64,000 nucleotides of DNA from Lasiosphaeris hirsuta (lineage: Eukaryota > Ascomycota > Sordariomycetes > Sordariales > Lasiosphaeriaceae), in the NCBI GenBank assembly GCA_030549175.1, contig JAUKUA010000004.1, forward strand, positions 5,828,001-5,892,000. The letters are read 5' to 3'. Of the stretch, positions 1-10,551 are shown one piece after another. Position numbers and translations under genes: made by a program. Numbering within the stretch: the first letter of the stretch is position 1; the number at the start of each line of letters is the position of its first letter. A model generated the notes under the pieces. That model saw only the letters and a program-made list of their open reading frames with translations. It ran no database searches and was not told where the DNA came from.

Positions 1-853
1 ATGATCCCTCAGGGCATCCGACGGAACCGGGCTGTGTACCAGCTCATTCCACCCGGCTTCATGCTCCAACCTTGCCTCGCAGAGTTGGCTGTGCCGCTGG
101 ATGCTTTGTAGCGTAGCATGACGGTGGCGGAGAGCGAAATCATCGGCGGGATTGGTCGTTCCGTCGAGAGAGAGGAAGAGGTTGCGATTCTGATTCGGGT
201 CGTTGTACCAAACGGCGGGAAGAGTACCTTGGAACTGAGAGGGTATCACGGCTCGCTTGTCGCTACCGATGTCGAACAGCTCCTGCAACAGGTCAAGAAG
301 GGGCTGGGGCAGCGCGGGCTTGGTGTCCGAGTCGAGAGAGCGGCGGTGGACAGGGTATTTGGCGGTGGCGCGCAGGGCGGCTTCTTGCAAGGGCTGCTAT
401 TTCGCTTGCCCTGGCTGCCTCGACCGGAGCGGTTCGAGATGCGCGTCGACAGAGAACCCAGACTATCTGACGTCGTGTCGGTGTCGGGTGCGTCGAGGGA
501 GCCGGAAACCGGAAAAGACGGCGGGTGGGGGTTGGGCTGGAGACTCGGGCTTTTGGTATCGGGATCATGATCGGTGCGAGGTCGTTTGGGGTAGAGAGGT
601 CGGTAGCATTTGGCGTGCCATCCATTGCAAACGGCGCAGCGGCGTCGGGCTGGTTCGCGTCAAGTCGCGTGTGCGCCAGCCAAGAAAGGACCTCTTCCCC
701 GTCGCAATAGAGGGGCTCCTGCTCGTGATGCAGCATTCTGACAGCTTGAACGAAAGAGAAGAAGAAAAGAAAGAGAAAAAAAGGGACTGCGATTGCACGG
801 TGCGCTGGCGATTGTTCGTGGACAGGTGTAAGGGGTCCCGATGCGTTCGCCAA
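1..853 (-). pseudogene. PD-(D/E)XK nuclease-like fungal protein, frameshifted and cut by window edge
   Basis: Reading leftward from about 745, three frames in turn give one plausible protein: a start region with SWLAHTRLDA and an Ala/Pro stretch (to about 605), then a Ser/Pro-rich part with KRPRTDHDPD (about 599-350), then LLDLLQELFDIGSDKRAVIP and WNELVHSPVPSDAL running off base 1. This order (short Trp-containing start, low-complexity KRPR...D region, then a conserved WN..VH.P....AL segment) is what I recall of the large fungal PD-(D/E)XK nuclease-like family, whose nuclease core would lie left of the window. Two frame changes (near 600 and near 350-380) have no convincing splice sites, so I call it a pseudogene. 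Alternatively these are unusual introns or assembly errors. The family call rests on memory of family motifs. Confidence 0.5.
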
Positions 854-1471
854 TCATGGCAAAGACGGGGCAACAACACACGCGTCATTAGCGCGCTGCG
901 GGGGAGCATCTTCCAACCATCAACATCTTCCAACCACCAACACCTCCCTTTTGGGGCCAACAACAGCGACGTCGCGCCTATCAATATGACATACATAATG
1001 ATGCCGAAACATTTCAAGGCAGCATTGCTCACCACCCGCGCGTCCAGGAATCTCACTATCTTGGTGTAATCTTCTCCCATTACTCCCGGCCTTGTGACCC
1101 ACGCAGCGCATGTGCTCTGCCATCCGGCTGCAGCTTGTCACCAGGGTGATGGTCCCCAGCCTGCCATTGAGAGTCATATAAGATGCCAACTAGCTCTTAC
1201 ATGGTAGAGAGCAGGCTGAAGTGTATTGGTTCGAACTATTGTTGCTACCTTAAAAAACCAGGGGACGCTCACCTTCAATCACTGTCGTGCAACCACACCA
1301 ATTATTTTTATTGGACATCTTCATGAGGTGGCTGCATAAGCTGACCCCTGCTCTATGAGACATGAACAGACAACCCCTCATCTGAGAACCTATGCAAGTA
1401 TTGGCTTTTTGGCTTCGGTATTCCAACACCTCCCAGCTAGCTCCTCTTATTCTCCAGCCAGGACCGCCATC

Positions 1472-3616
1472 ATGTCTTTGCTCCATGGTTTCCGCCGCGC
1501 CTTATTTGCTCTTTCACTTGGTTTACAGACGTGGGCATCATGTACGATTGTGACAAACGACACAGCCATTGCGGCCGGCAAAGTATTCGACTACATCGTC
1601 GCCGGCGCCGGCCTCGGCGGCCTCACAGTCGCGAACAAGCTTAGCAGTCAGGGCAACTCGGTGCTTGTCATCGAGGCTGGCCCCGATGCCTCTTGGAACC
1701 CCGAAGTCTTTGACGCAGAGGGCCGCTTGTTTGGCTCAAAGACTTGTAACTGGCAGTACCCTGCATACGGTACCAATGGGACGTTGCTGCCCTGGAAAGT
1801 CGACAGCGGCGCCTGTATCGGGGGTGGCACCTCTAGTAGGTGACCTGTCCTTGTAGTGGACAGATATGCGGTCTCTAATGATTTCAAACTCCCAGTTAAC
1901 GGCATGGTATGGTATCGGCCAACAAAGGCTGAGTTGGACAAGATCGAGACGCTTGGAAACCCGGGGTGGAACTGGAAAAGCCTCGAGCCGTACATGGTTG
2001 CTGCCGAGAGAAACATACCGCAAATGGCTCAGGGTAGCGGTTTTGATTCCAGCGTGCATGGTCATGATGGGTTCATCAACACCTCTTTTCCGGTACGTTT
2101 GCTTCCATCAGGCTCCTGAGCCTTCCGTATCCCGCTCACATGTGCTAGAAACCGTTGCGTATTCCCGGGGCAGTTAAGCTCTATAAGGAGGCTCTACCCT
2201 TGGTGTTCCCTGGCCTTGCCATCGGCGATGATTTGTCGAATAGAGAATTCGTTTCCTCCGCATCAACCATGTACACAATCTGGTATGACACAGTCACAGG
2301 CAAGATCCGGCGTTCGTCAGCTGCGGATGGGTATCTCTGGGGGCCGGATCAGCAAAGGGCCAAGCTGACCGTCTTGGCAACCCACCTGGTCAACAAGGTA
2401 TTATTTGACCAAGACCTCACCGCTACAGGTGTTTCATTTCTCCCGACCAACGGTAGCGTGCCAGTTTCAAAGGCCTTCAAGGCACATGCGGCGAAAGGGG
2501 TTATCTTGTCGGCAGGGGCTCTCGCATCCGCTCCTATCTTGGAGAGGTCGGGGGTTGGCAAAACCAGCACGTTGAGGTCAGCGGGCATCGAGCAGTTGAT
2601 TGACCTCCCAGGAGTTGGTGCAAACCTCAATGTGAGCATTCCAATTTTAGCTCCCAGACGCTTCTCGTTCTCAATCGTGTGGAAACAGGACCAGCCTGGG
2701 ACGGCGACGTACGCCCTGGTATCTACGGCGTATCAAAATGACACGTCTATTACCGACGACGGAGGGCTTTTCGCGCCCGAAATCTCTCTAATCAGCATTG
2801 ATGAGCTCTGGCCCCTGACGGCGAGATCACACATCAAAGACATAACGTCAAAGGAGAGTTTGCGTTCTCGTGCTCAAGCTCTTGTAGACACTGGAGCCGC
2901 TGTCAATATTCTCGGCGCCGCAGCTATCCTCAACACCAGCATCGACCTCATCACGAAACACCGCCGTACGTTAGCCCTCTCAGCTCCCCCTCTTCCACCG
3001 TGATGCAATATGTCACTTACCTCGTCCCCTTCAAGTCCCAATCGTCGAATTCCTAGCCGAAGCCGGGGGTTCGACCCTCTACGCAGCCTTCTGGCCACTC
3101 GTCCCCTTCTCGCGCGGACACGTGCACATCAACTCCTCAAACCCTCTCGACCACCCGGTTATAGTACCCCGGCTCCTCGAAGACCCCTTTGACGCCGCCA
3201 TTGCCGTCACGGTCGCGAGGGCCTCCCGAGCGGTGTTTGCCTCTGCGCCTTTCAAGGATATCGTCGCCGATGCGTACTACAACCCGCCAATCGGGCCGAA
3301 CGGGACCGATGCGGCGTACCTTGCATGGTATCGGCAAACCATGTTCGGGGCGAGCCACTGGGTTGGTGCAACGGCCATGATGCCAAGGCATCTCGGGGGT
3401 GTGGTGGATTATCGGCTACGGTACGGTACTGGGTTGAGATTACGTGTGGGGCATGGCGAGCACGCTGACATTCTGCTTTTTAGGGTATATGGAACTAACA
3501 ATTTGCATGTCGTTGACGCAGGTATCCTGCCTTTCCAACTCACGGCCCATATGATGTCCACGTTGTATGCTGTTGCGGGGAGAGCTGCGGATGTTATTTT
3601 GGGGGCCTTCGGATGA
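1472..3616 (+). CDS. Secreted GMC oxidoreductase (glucose-methanol-choline family)
   Basis: FAD-dependent alcohol/sugar oxidoreductase of 612 residues. Proposed exons: 1472-1835, 1896-2092, 2149-2631, 2689-2965, 3036-3420, 3484-3616; each junction has GT-AG sites and restores family motifs (for example GGTS-I-NGM across intron 1 and NLN-DQPGT across intron 3, a 57-bp intron without a stop that would be missed by reading the open frame). A hydrophobic signal peptide (about residues 8-22) precedes the Rossmann FAD motif AGAGLGG (44-50), ADP-binding ..VIEAGP, and the C-terminal block with SHWVG (His548) and LTAHMMSTL (His591), spaced as the catalytic His pair of GMC enzymes. Several N-glycosylation sequons fit secretion. 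Substrate cannot be read from sequence: aryl-alcohol, pyranose or related oxidase/dehydrogenase are all possible. Confidence 0.9.
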
Positions 3617-3742
3617 GTTTGTCGAGAAAGAACAGATGGGAGATCGTCAAAGTGCTAAAATGCTCCAAGAAAACCACGAGTCTGCAGCAGTTTTGCTACT
3701 CCTGGGTTGACAATTTATATAACTTGAACTCCTAAGAAATGG

Positions 3743-5368
3743 CTAGGCAAGTTCGTGAGCTGTGGACATTGAACTGTCAGTACCAGTTGACGATAGTGCG
3801 GGTGTAGCGGTGGTACTCTGGCGCTGCGAGTCGATATGTAGTTGCCACAGCTTCGATCTCAAAGCCTCAGTCTGCTCGCGAGTGACGCCAGGATTCTTCA
3901 AGCAGCGGTAATCAAACTCTAAAGCAGACAACCGAAGAATTTCAGCGCCAGATTCCGTGGGTGCCAAGATGTTTGGTGAGATCGGGGGGGTCCCGCACTG
4001 TAAATACCCGATGATGACGTTAGTATGCAAGCAGCTAGCTATGGAGCCGGCACTCCTAGGAAGAGGAACAAACACTCACGTTCTGTATGATCCACTCTCT
4101 AACCTCCCCATTCCCCCATTCAAACACTCCATAACCCTCTCCCTCGTTCTTCCCGACCCGAGGCATCAAAACCCTCAACATCTCCGCATACCTCAGCGTG
4201 TTCTTACTCGCTCCCACATCTGCCAAACTCGGGTTGACACAGGCAATCACGGCCGTCTTACACTCCCTCCCTCCAGCCGTCGTATCAAACACGTGCTTCA
4301 ACACCTTTGTCAATGCACTCTGCCGGAACGGCATCCTCGGTTTCTTCCCCTTGGCTCCCGACTTAACCTGGACATCCCACTCGGCTCTGCCCCTGATACA
4401 GTCCTTCAGCACCGACAGACTGAGGTTGATATCCTTGGTTTCACGCATCCGCTCGGCGCCGTGGGTCGCCACATCGCGCGCGGCCTCTGATCCCGCCAAA
4501 TCAACGAGATAGAGGAAGCCTTCGGTGTTGGCCGAGGGGTTAGCGATTCGGATGCGGCAGATGCTGTGCGATCGGGAGGATGTGTCGTTCTTCATTGTGG
4601 ACGCCGTCTTGCGGAGGGACGCTGCGCGGTCAATGAGAGACAGTGCATCGCCAATGGTGTGTATCTGGTGCTCGGCTGCGCCGGAGAGCTGGGTTGTGCC
4701 GGAGGCGTCTTCGAGGATTGATATAGGCTTGCGGGCGCTGAGGAGGTCGAAAGCAGAGTTGCCTGCGAGTTCGATGATGGTAAGTCGGATATGGGGTTGG
4801 GATTCATCCTTTTCCTCTTCGGGGATCGAGATGGTCAGGGATTCCATCACGAGTTGCTCCAAGCGACTGATGGTAAAGGTCTTGCCCGAGCCCGTTTGCC
4901 CGTACGCAAAGATGGTACCGATGCCACCTTGTCGCGCGAATGGGACGAGGCCAATCAATAAGTCTTGGTATATCTCCTCTGTCGTTGTGTCGGGCGTGAA
5001 GAGTTTGTCAACCTGGTAGTTGAATGACTTTGATCAATTCATCAGCGCGCTCTTGTACCCCAAGTTTTTTAGTTTTTTTTTTTTTTCCTTTTAGGCTGGC
5101 ATCCCGTTACCTTGAGAATCGGGCGTCCTCGCGGATGATTGTAAAGATCATGGATGTCCAATACGCCGGGTTGAGAATGGCGTGGGAATACGGCACACGG
5201 GAAGCCCGCAACCATGTCGTCGCCAAGAAGCGGTCGGATCCTGGCGCTCACAACCATGTCGGGGCTGGTGGCATCAGACGAGTTGAGTGCCCCAGTCAAA
5301 TACATGGGCTTGAATGCATCCACCAGAGCCTGATACTGGATAGCATTGCGGAGGTAAAACTGATCCAT
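3743..5368 (-). CDS. Short kinesin-like motor protein
   Basis: Motor of 486 residues from three exons (5111-5368, 4080-5027, 3743-3997), both introns in phase 0 with GT-AG ends. The motor domain has the P-loop GQTGSGKT (129-136), switch I NDTSSRSHSI (SSRSH at 236-240), switch II LVDLAGSE (262-267), and the microtubule-side helix region with LSLSVLKDCIRG and PFRQSALTKVL. The order and the FNYQVDKLF..-TTEEIYQ..- leader resemble the kinesin-13/KIF2-like group known to depolymerise microtubules, but the usual long neck and C-terminal region are absent: only about 90 residues follow the motor, Ser/Thr-rich, with no clear long coiled coil. It may therefore lack a cargo or dimerisation tail. A 14-bp T run in intron 1 (about 5074-5088) is unusual. 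The subfamily is an inference. Confidence 0.88.
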
Positions 5369-5795
5369 TTTTGCGTACTGACGACGGTCATGAGAATGAG
5401 AAGGTTGCGGAAATTGCAACAAGCCTTGAATAATTCTGGAGAATGTCCTTGGTTTGATATGTTTTGACAAAACTTGCTGCCTGAAACAAGGGTCGGGAAT
5501 TGCATTGCCCAAGGGCCGAGCGAATCAACAACGAGGCAGGGTTGCAGTGACGCCTGCCTGCTGCTGCTGCTGGTGTGTACCGCCTTTTTTCGGATTCGCG
5601 GAAGCCGGACCCGCGCCATATTTTCACGGGCAATACTTGGCTCAGTAGGATTGGATTGGTCTAGCACCGCAGACAAGTCGCGTATCAGCGTGTGGCTATT
5701 CCAGCACGGTTCATGCACGCAATTCACTTTGTGACAAGAGATGGCAAAGTTTACCTAGTATTGCTTCCAAAAAGTTATGTGACGACGACGACACG
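5369..5795. other. Intergenic space between kinesin and P450
   Basis: About 430 bp between the kinesin start codon and the P450 stop codon (both on the minus strand). It should hold the kinesin promoter and 5' UTR and the P450 3' end. It has a short CTG/CTGCTG run near 5555-5575. I see no further gene. Confidence 0.6.
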
Positions 5796-7461
5796 CTACA
5801 AATCATAAACCCACCGTACACCTTCCCAACCCTGCCGCCTCCTCACCTTCATGCCAAACCCCTCGCCGTGTCTAGCAGGCTTTGTGACGGCGTCGATAAC
5901 GGACCGCGCACCAAAACCAGGCAGCCTCCACTCGGTTCCCTCTAGAGGCTGGAACTCGTACCCGAGCAGAAGCGTCGCCATGGTGGCCATGATCTCTGCG
6001 AAAGCAAACTGGCGCCCGGGACAGAGATGGGTGCCGCCCCCAAAAGGCTGGAAAGCTGCCCGGATGGCCTTGGCGCCGCCCGGCCCATCGCCGCCGCTGC
6101 TCTTCCCTCTCTGGCTGAGAAAGCGGCCCGGCTGGAACTCGTCCGCGTCGGGCCCCCAGGACTCGGGAACGGCGTGAGATGCGCCGACCGACATCTGCAC
6201 GACGTGGCCCGCCTTGAGCAGATACGGCTGTCCGCTCCTGTCGGTGAGCGTCGTGTCTTCCATGACCGTGCGTGTGCTGACCTGGTGGACCGTCTGCCGC
6301 AACGTCTCGCGGTAGCAGCTCATGAGCAGGGGGCAGCGATCCTCGACAAGGCCTGCCGCCACCAGCAGCGTGACCTCGTTGGCATCGGAACGGCTCATCA
6401 CGAGCCTCTCCACTTCCTTCCGAAGGAGCGCGACCAGGTCGGGTCGGGTGACCACAGTGCTAAACAGCCAGAATAGCAGCGGCACCGTGTTAGCGAGGGC
6501 CGCGAACGGCAACAGCATCTCGATGCGCGCGATGTCGGCGTCCGGGAGGCCGGCGCCGCGCAGCACGGCCGCGCGGTTGCGCACAAAGTCCGACACCGAC
6601 ACATGCTCGTCACGCCTGGCGGCGTAGTAAGGCGTCAGCGCCGCCGCGAGCGTGTTGCGCGCGCCGTGGCCCGCCGGGGTGAAGACCGCCGGTAGGTTGA
6701 GCGTCAGGGATAGCAGGTTGCGCTCGAGTTCCCAGAGCGCGTCTTCAACATCCGGACTCGCTGCGAACGGGTCGTGGGTGCCGTACAGCGCCGTGCTCGT
6801 GACAGAGGTCATGAGACGACGCAGCCACAGCCACACGTTTGGCACGTCTTCGTTTTTGTCGAAAGCCACCCCGCTCAGCTGCGTCGCCAGTCCGGACAGC
6901 GCCGTTTCATTCAGCCGCTGCAGGCTTGCGCCCTTGAAGCTGGGCGCGATGCCCTGCTCAAAGATACGGTCTACCAGGTCGTCGCCGTGCGGGCCGCGCA
7001 GGAGGTTGGTCGTATTGATGCCGACACGGGTGATGGCCGGTGTGGCGACTTTGATATGCGGCGTTGTTGAGAGCGACTTGCTTCGGAAGGCTGCTGCGAT
7101 CAGGTGTGGGTCCCAGATGGCGTACATTTTGCCCGTGAGCATGGGGAGCGTGGCGATAGGTTTGTCGGTCGAGGATCTGAAACGATAAGTGCTCAGCTCC
7201 CGTCGGGCCAAAGAAAGACGGGCCTAATTGAGGTACTTACTGGAGCATGATGTGATACTTGGCCTGGTGCCGCATCAGACCTATGATATGCCCGATGAAC
7301 GGCACCCGCGGCTTCACTACAGGGGGCTCGCGTCGGTCGGTGTGGGGAAGGAAGTTGTGTATGAGAAGGGTGAAAATGATGGCGGCGATAGTGACGACGG
7401 CGGGTGTGCTCATCAATGCGTCAAGTCCGCGCAAAGGGGACATGTCGATGGTGATGGTCAT
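5796..7461 (-). CDS. Cytochrome P450 monooxygenase, CYP7/8-like
   Basis: Membrane P450 of 533 residues, two exons (7241-7461 and 5796-7176; intron with GTAAGT and CAG). The ATG at 7461 is the first real start; reading 4 codons further upstream would need GTG. An N-terminal membrane anchor (VVTIAAIIFTLLI) is followed by a Pro-rich hinge. Family marks: ExxR as YRETLR, and the heme loop FGGGTHLCPGR with the iron-ligand Cys at about 459. The I-helix reads FAALANTVPLLF, so the usual acidic-alcohol pair (D/E-T) is replaced by Asn-Thr, as in CYP7/CYP8 sterol hydroxylases and prostacyclin synthase. This suggests a lipid or sterol-like substrate, but the reaction is inferred only by family. No clear biosynthetic cluster surrounds it. 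Confidence 0.9.
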
Positions 7462-10400
7462 TGTAAAAACCACGAGTGCAGTATTAAACCACGCTATGCT
7501 TGATATTTAACTGGTGGTCAGCATGAAGTTGTGAGCTGGAAAATGAAAAAAAAAAAAAAAAAGCTGAAAGAACGAATGGGAACGCACCAATAAGTAGGTC
7601 ATTGATACTAGTATTGATCTAGGCTTTGTCCTGATCCTGGAGGATTCCCAATAAGCACTAGTGGTCTTCAGCCCCTGCAAAGATAGCCGGGCATTTTGGA
7701 TTCCGTCCTACCAACATCTCAGCCCATCTATGAGCCTTGAGCCAATCGCAATAGTCCCCTGCGCGTTGTGTAAGCTGAGCAGTGCTTTTTATCGGTAATG
7801 ACGCACTTATTCATAAGGAGAGGTCGAAATGAAATATTCTGTAATATTTTGCACGGCTCTTGTTTAAAGAGATTCAACAGGAAGTCAATGTCAGAGAGGA
7901 AATGAGAGACTCTCAGAGCCATCACACATTAGCCACTAAGGGTTGGAGTGGGTGTAAACGCTGGATTAGAATTGCCTCGTGACAGCACCGTCCTACCAGC
8001 TATCATATTCCTGTGCTACCCGGGTTTGACTGGGTCCCTTTACCTTCCGATAGCTTCCGAGCCGTCAACATCAATCTCATACGGTTCTTGCCTTTTTTTC
8101 CAATTCGACCTTGTGGCGGTAGATTCTGCTCAGAGTACTTTCGAGCTGCATCATGATTGCTCCAAACAGCATAGGGAATTTCAGCAGAGTTTGGGCGTAT
8201 CTGGGGCTTTCTTAGATGCTTTTGACAACCTCGTCCATCTACGCCAGGTATTGGTTCAGCGTGAGCTCTCCGTTCTTGAACCTAGCCCTAAGCACACGCT
8301 TCTCGATCTCCAAAGCATTGCATGGTGTGGCACTGGCGGCACTGGCGGCACTCGAGGTATGCCCAGTGTGTTCGCTAGTTGAAAACAAGGCACTTCGCAC
8401 ACACGTAAGCGCTCCATCCGGGCTTCGTCACCACACGGCTGCTACCTTGAGACTCGACCAGGTTGTCGAGCTCGTTTACCGTCAGCGGCCGGGGCATTGG
8501 CGGGGGGTAGGGGAAATGGCTTGGCGAGCAGTTGTCCTTGGGTGCCCGGACGACGAAGGCCTCGGGACCAGGGAATTCAATGTTCTGCGCGGCGAAGATG
8601 GCATGGTCCTGGTGAATGGTCGATGCTGTCAGAACTGGGAGTCCGTTGACGATCCAAGGGCCGAACGCGCCCTCTCCGACCTGGTCATACATACAGCTTC
8701 AGAGCTCTACAGGAGAGTAAAAAAGCGGCAACACTGGCGAAGATGCAGTACGCCGCCCTACTCGTTACGCCCTTCTTCCTCGCCGCCGTCACCATGTAGG
8801 ACTGGGACGCCGATTCGGGGCTCCCTTGAAGCCGCTGCGTGTAGTATATATCCTCCTCCTCTATCCTTGTCTAGATAGGGATTAACATGATTACAGAGCC
8901 AGACCGTGGCAGTGAACGGGTTCAAGAACCGAGTCATGCCTCAACACGCCTTGCGGCAGGACCGCCGCGCCAAGTGCAAATGGGGCAAGTAGCCGAGAGA
9001 GAGAAAGAGAGAGGCTATCAGGTGGTACAAAGAACGGGCACTCGAGCGGCTCGTCAACAGTCGATACTCCCAGAATTGGGAGTCCGTTGACAACCCAAGG
9101 GGCCGGCTATGCCGCGAGCTGATGACGTTTTGGATGGCAAGGTATACAATGACGGGAAAGTATAGGAGAGGAATTCCTGTTCACATGAGGGGAAGGGGAG
9201 AAAGAAATATAGAAAACTTCTCTTTGGTGTGGGCGAGAAAAATTGAGAAAAACGTTAAGGACCTGAAAAAATCTGGGACGAAAATATGCCCGAGGAATGC
9301 GCGAAAAATGCTCGAAAAATACACACAGGTTGATTCCCCTGATCAAAAATACTATGATGTCTGCCCAGGTAATAAAACGACCACGACCTCCTAAAAGTAT
9401 ATATATATCAGCCCAGTATTTTGGCGAATCTAGACGTCCCTTGGGCCAGTCATAGGGATCCTGTCGTTCTCTCCACAGCGAATAGCCCTCACAACACATG
9501 GCCGAGAGAGGTTGAACAATGTCAATGTTTCGCCGTGGCAAGGCTTTGCCCCCTGGCGAGCAAGACTACGCTCGTTCAAATGTTCCCGTGCGTCTGGCAC
9601 CTATTGCAACCAATGTCGAATATCAAACGGCTTGGAGGCTGTGGTCTTGTTAAAATGGTGTGCGTGGTTAGGACTCTTTTGGCGGGGGCTATAGACGCTG
9701 AGAACCGTGTTTCCGACGATATGACATGATATAAGAAGTCTCCATCAAGCTTGTGTGCTGCGGTCGTGTTATATTTTCGTCATTCGTCTACTCTCCCCGG
9801 TGGTGTCGGCTAGGGAAAGGTGGACCACGCCATGAGCCTGGGTTAGAAATCTGTCGGGCGTCACAATCACACATAACACGAAGATGTGGTTGAATCATGC
9901 AATTCTAACATGGAGAAGAGAAGAGAAGAAGGTCCGTAGTGACCAATTGAACCGAACGAAATGCTCTCAGCATCATCAGCCCCGCGGAAGATCGATTAGT
10001 TTCTCGTGCGATGCTGCAAACGTGGGAATGGGCGCTTCAAACGTACAGCTCATCGTTCAGGGCAGCGAATACCGCAACCCAAGAACAGGAGGAAGAACCG
10101 AGGTCAAGGCGGGGGGTATTTTCTGCTCCGGGTTTGTTCAACCGCAGAAAGACTTCAATTCCGTCCCCAGGTGGAGGTTGCCTACAACGTGCAACCTGAT
10201 ATACCTGCAACTATTATCCTCCAAGCGGTGCCTGAAAGCTGCGGATCCCTGGAGAATGTGTCATTCTGCAAGCTGTTGCGCGGGTTTCACGCAATTGGCT
10301 GGGAGCACCACTGCTGCCTGCGTTGCCTGGAGAAGGCTGTCTCCTCCACCCCGAATTCCCTTGGCCATGCCAAATATTGACATTAAAACTTGCTCCTTTG

Positions 10401-10551
10401 CTGCGTATATATTTGCCTTCCAACTTCCCAATGCCATTTCTCTTCTTCACTTCCCACTTCATCTCTCACTCAGCTTCCGTTCCACTTTTTGCTCACACCC
10501 ACCAAGGTCCAAACGTCAAGTCTTGGCACCGCCGCCACCCCCGTCATCCCA
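7462..10551. other. 3.1-kb gene-poor region with decayed coding traces
   Basis: It contains an 18-bp A run (about 7545-7562). Low-identity coding traces lie on the minus strand between about 8100 and 9100 (described separately). From 9120 to 10550 there are only short scattered frames, a short TA repeat near 9398-9408, and the likely promoter and 5' UTR of the AAA+ gene just before 10552. I recognise no gene. Confidence 0.5.
8100..8700 (-). pseudogene. Unidentified decayed coding trace
   Basis: On the minus strand an open stretch (8692-8378) has protein-like composition, with GPWIVNGLPVLTASTIHQD and a Cys pair YVCAKC. Below it, in another frame, is an amphipathic helical stretch (EIEKRVLRARFKNGELTLNQ, then about 50 further residues) interrupted by two stops. 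A second diverged copy of the GPW.VNGLP motif lies at about 9055-9100. I do not recognise the family. The mixture of frames suggests a dead gene, but non-coding origin cannot be excluded. Confidence 0.25.

Noticed and set aside
257..1069. Long plus-strand frame (270 codons)
   Set aside because: It is antisense to the PD-(D/E)XK-like coding trace and has no recognisable content.
2632..2688. Reading the GMC frame straight through without intron 3
   Set aside because: The 57-bp stretch is in frame but interrupts the conserved GVGAN.N-DQPG join and has GTGAGC and CAG borders.
10390..10551. Upstream extension of the AAA+ frame
   Set aside because: The frame is open but the added residues are low-complexity, and the ATG at 10552 is followed by conserved-looking sequence.
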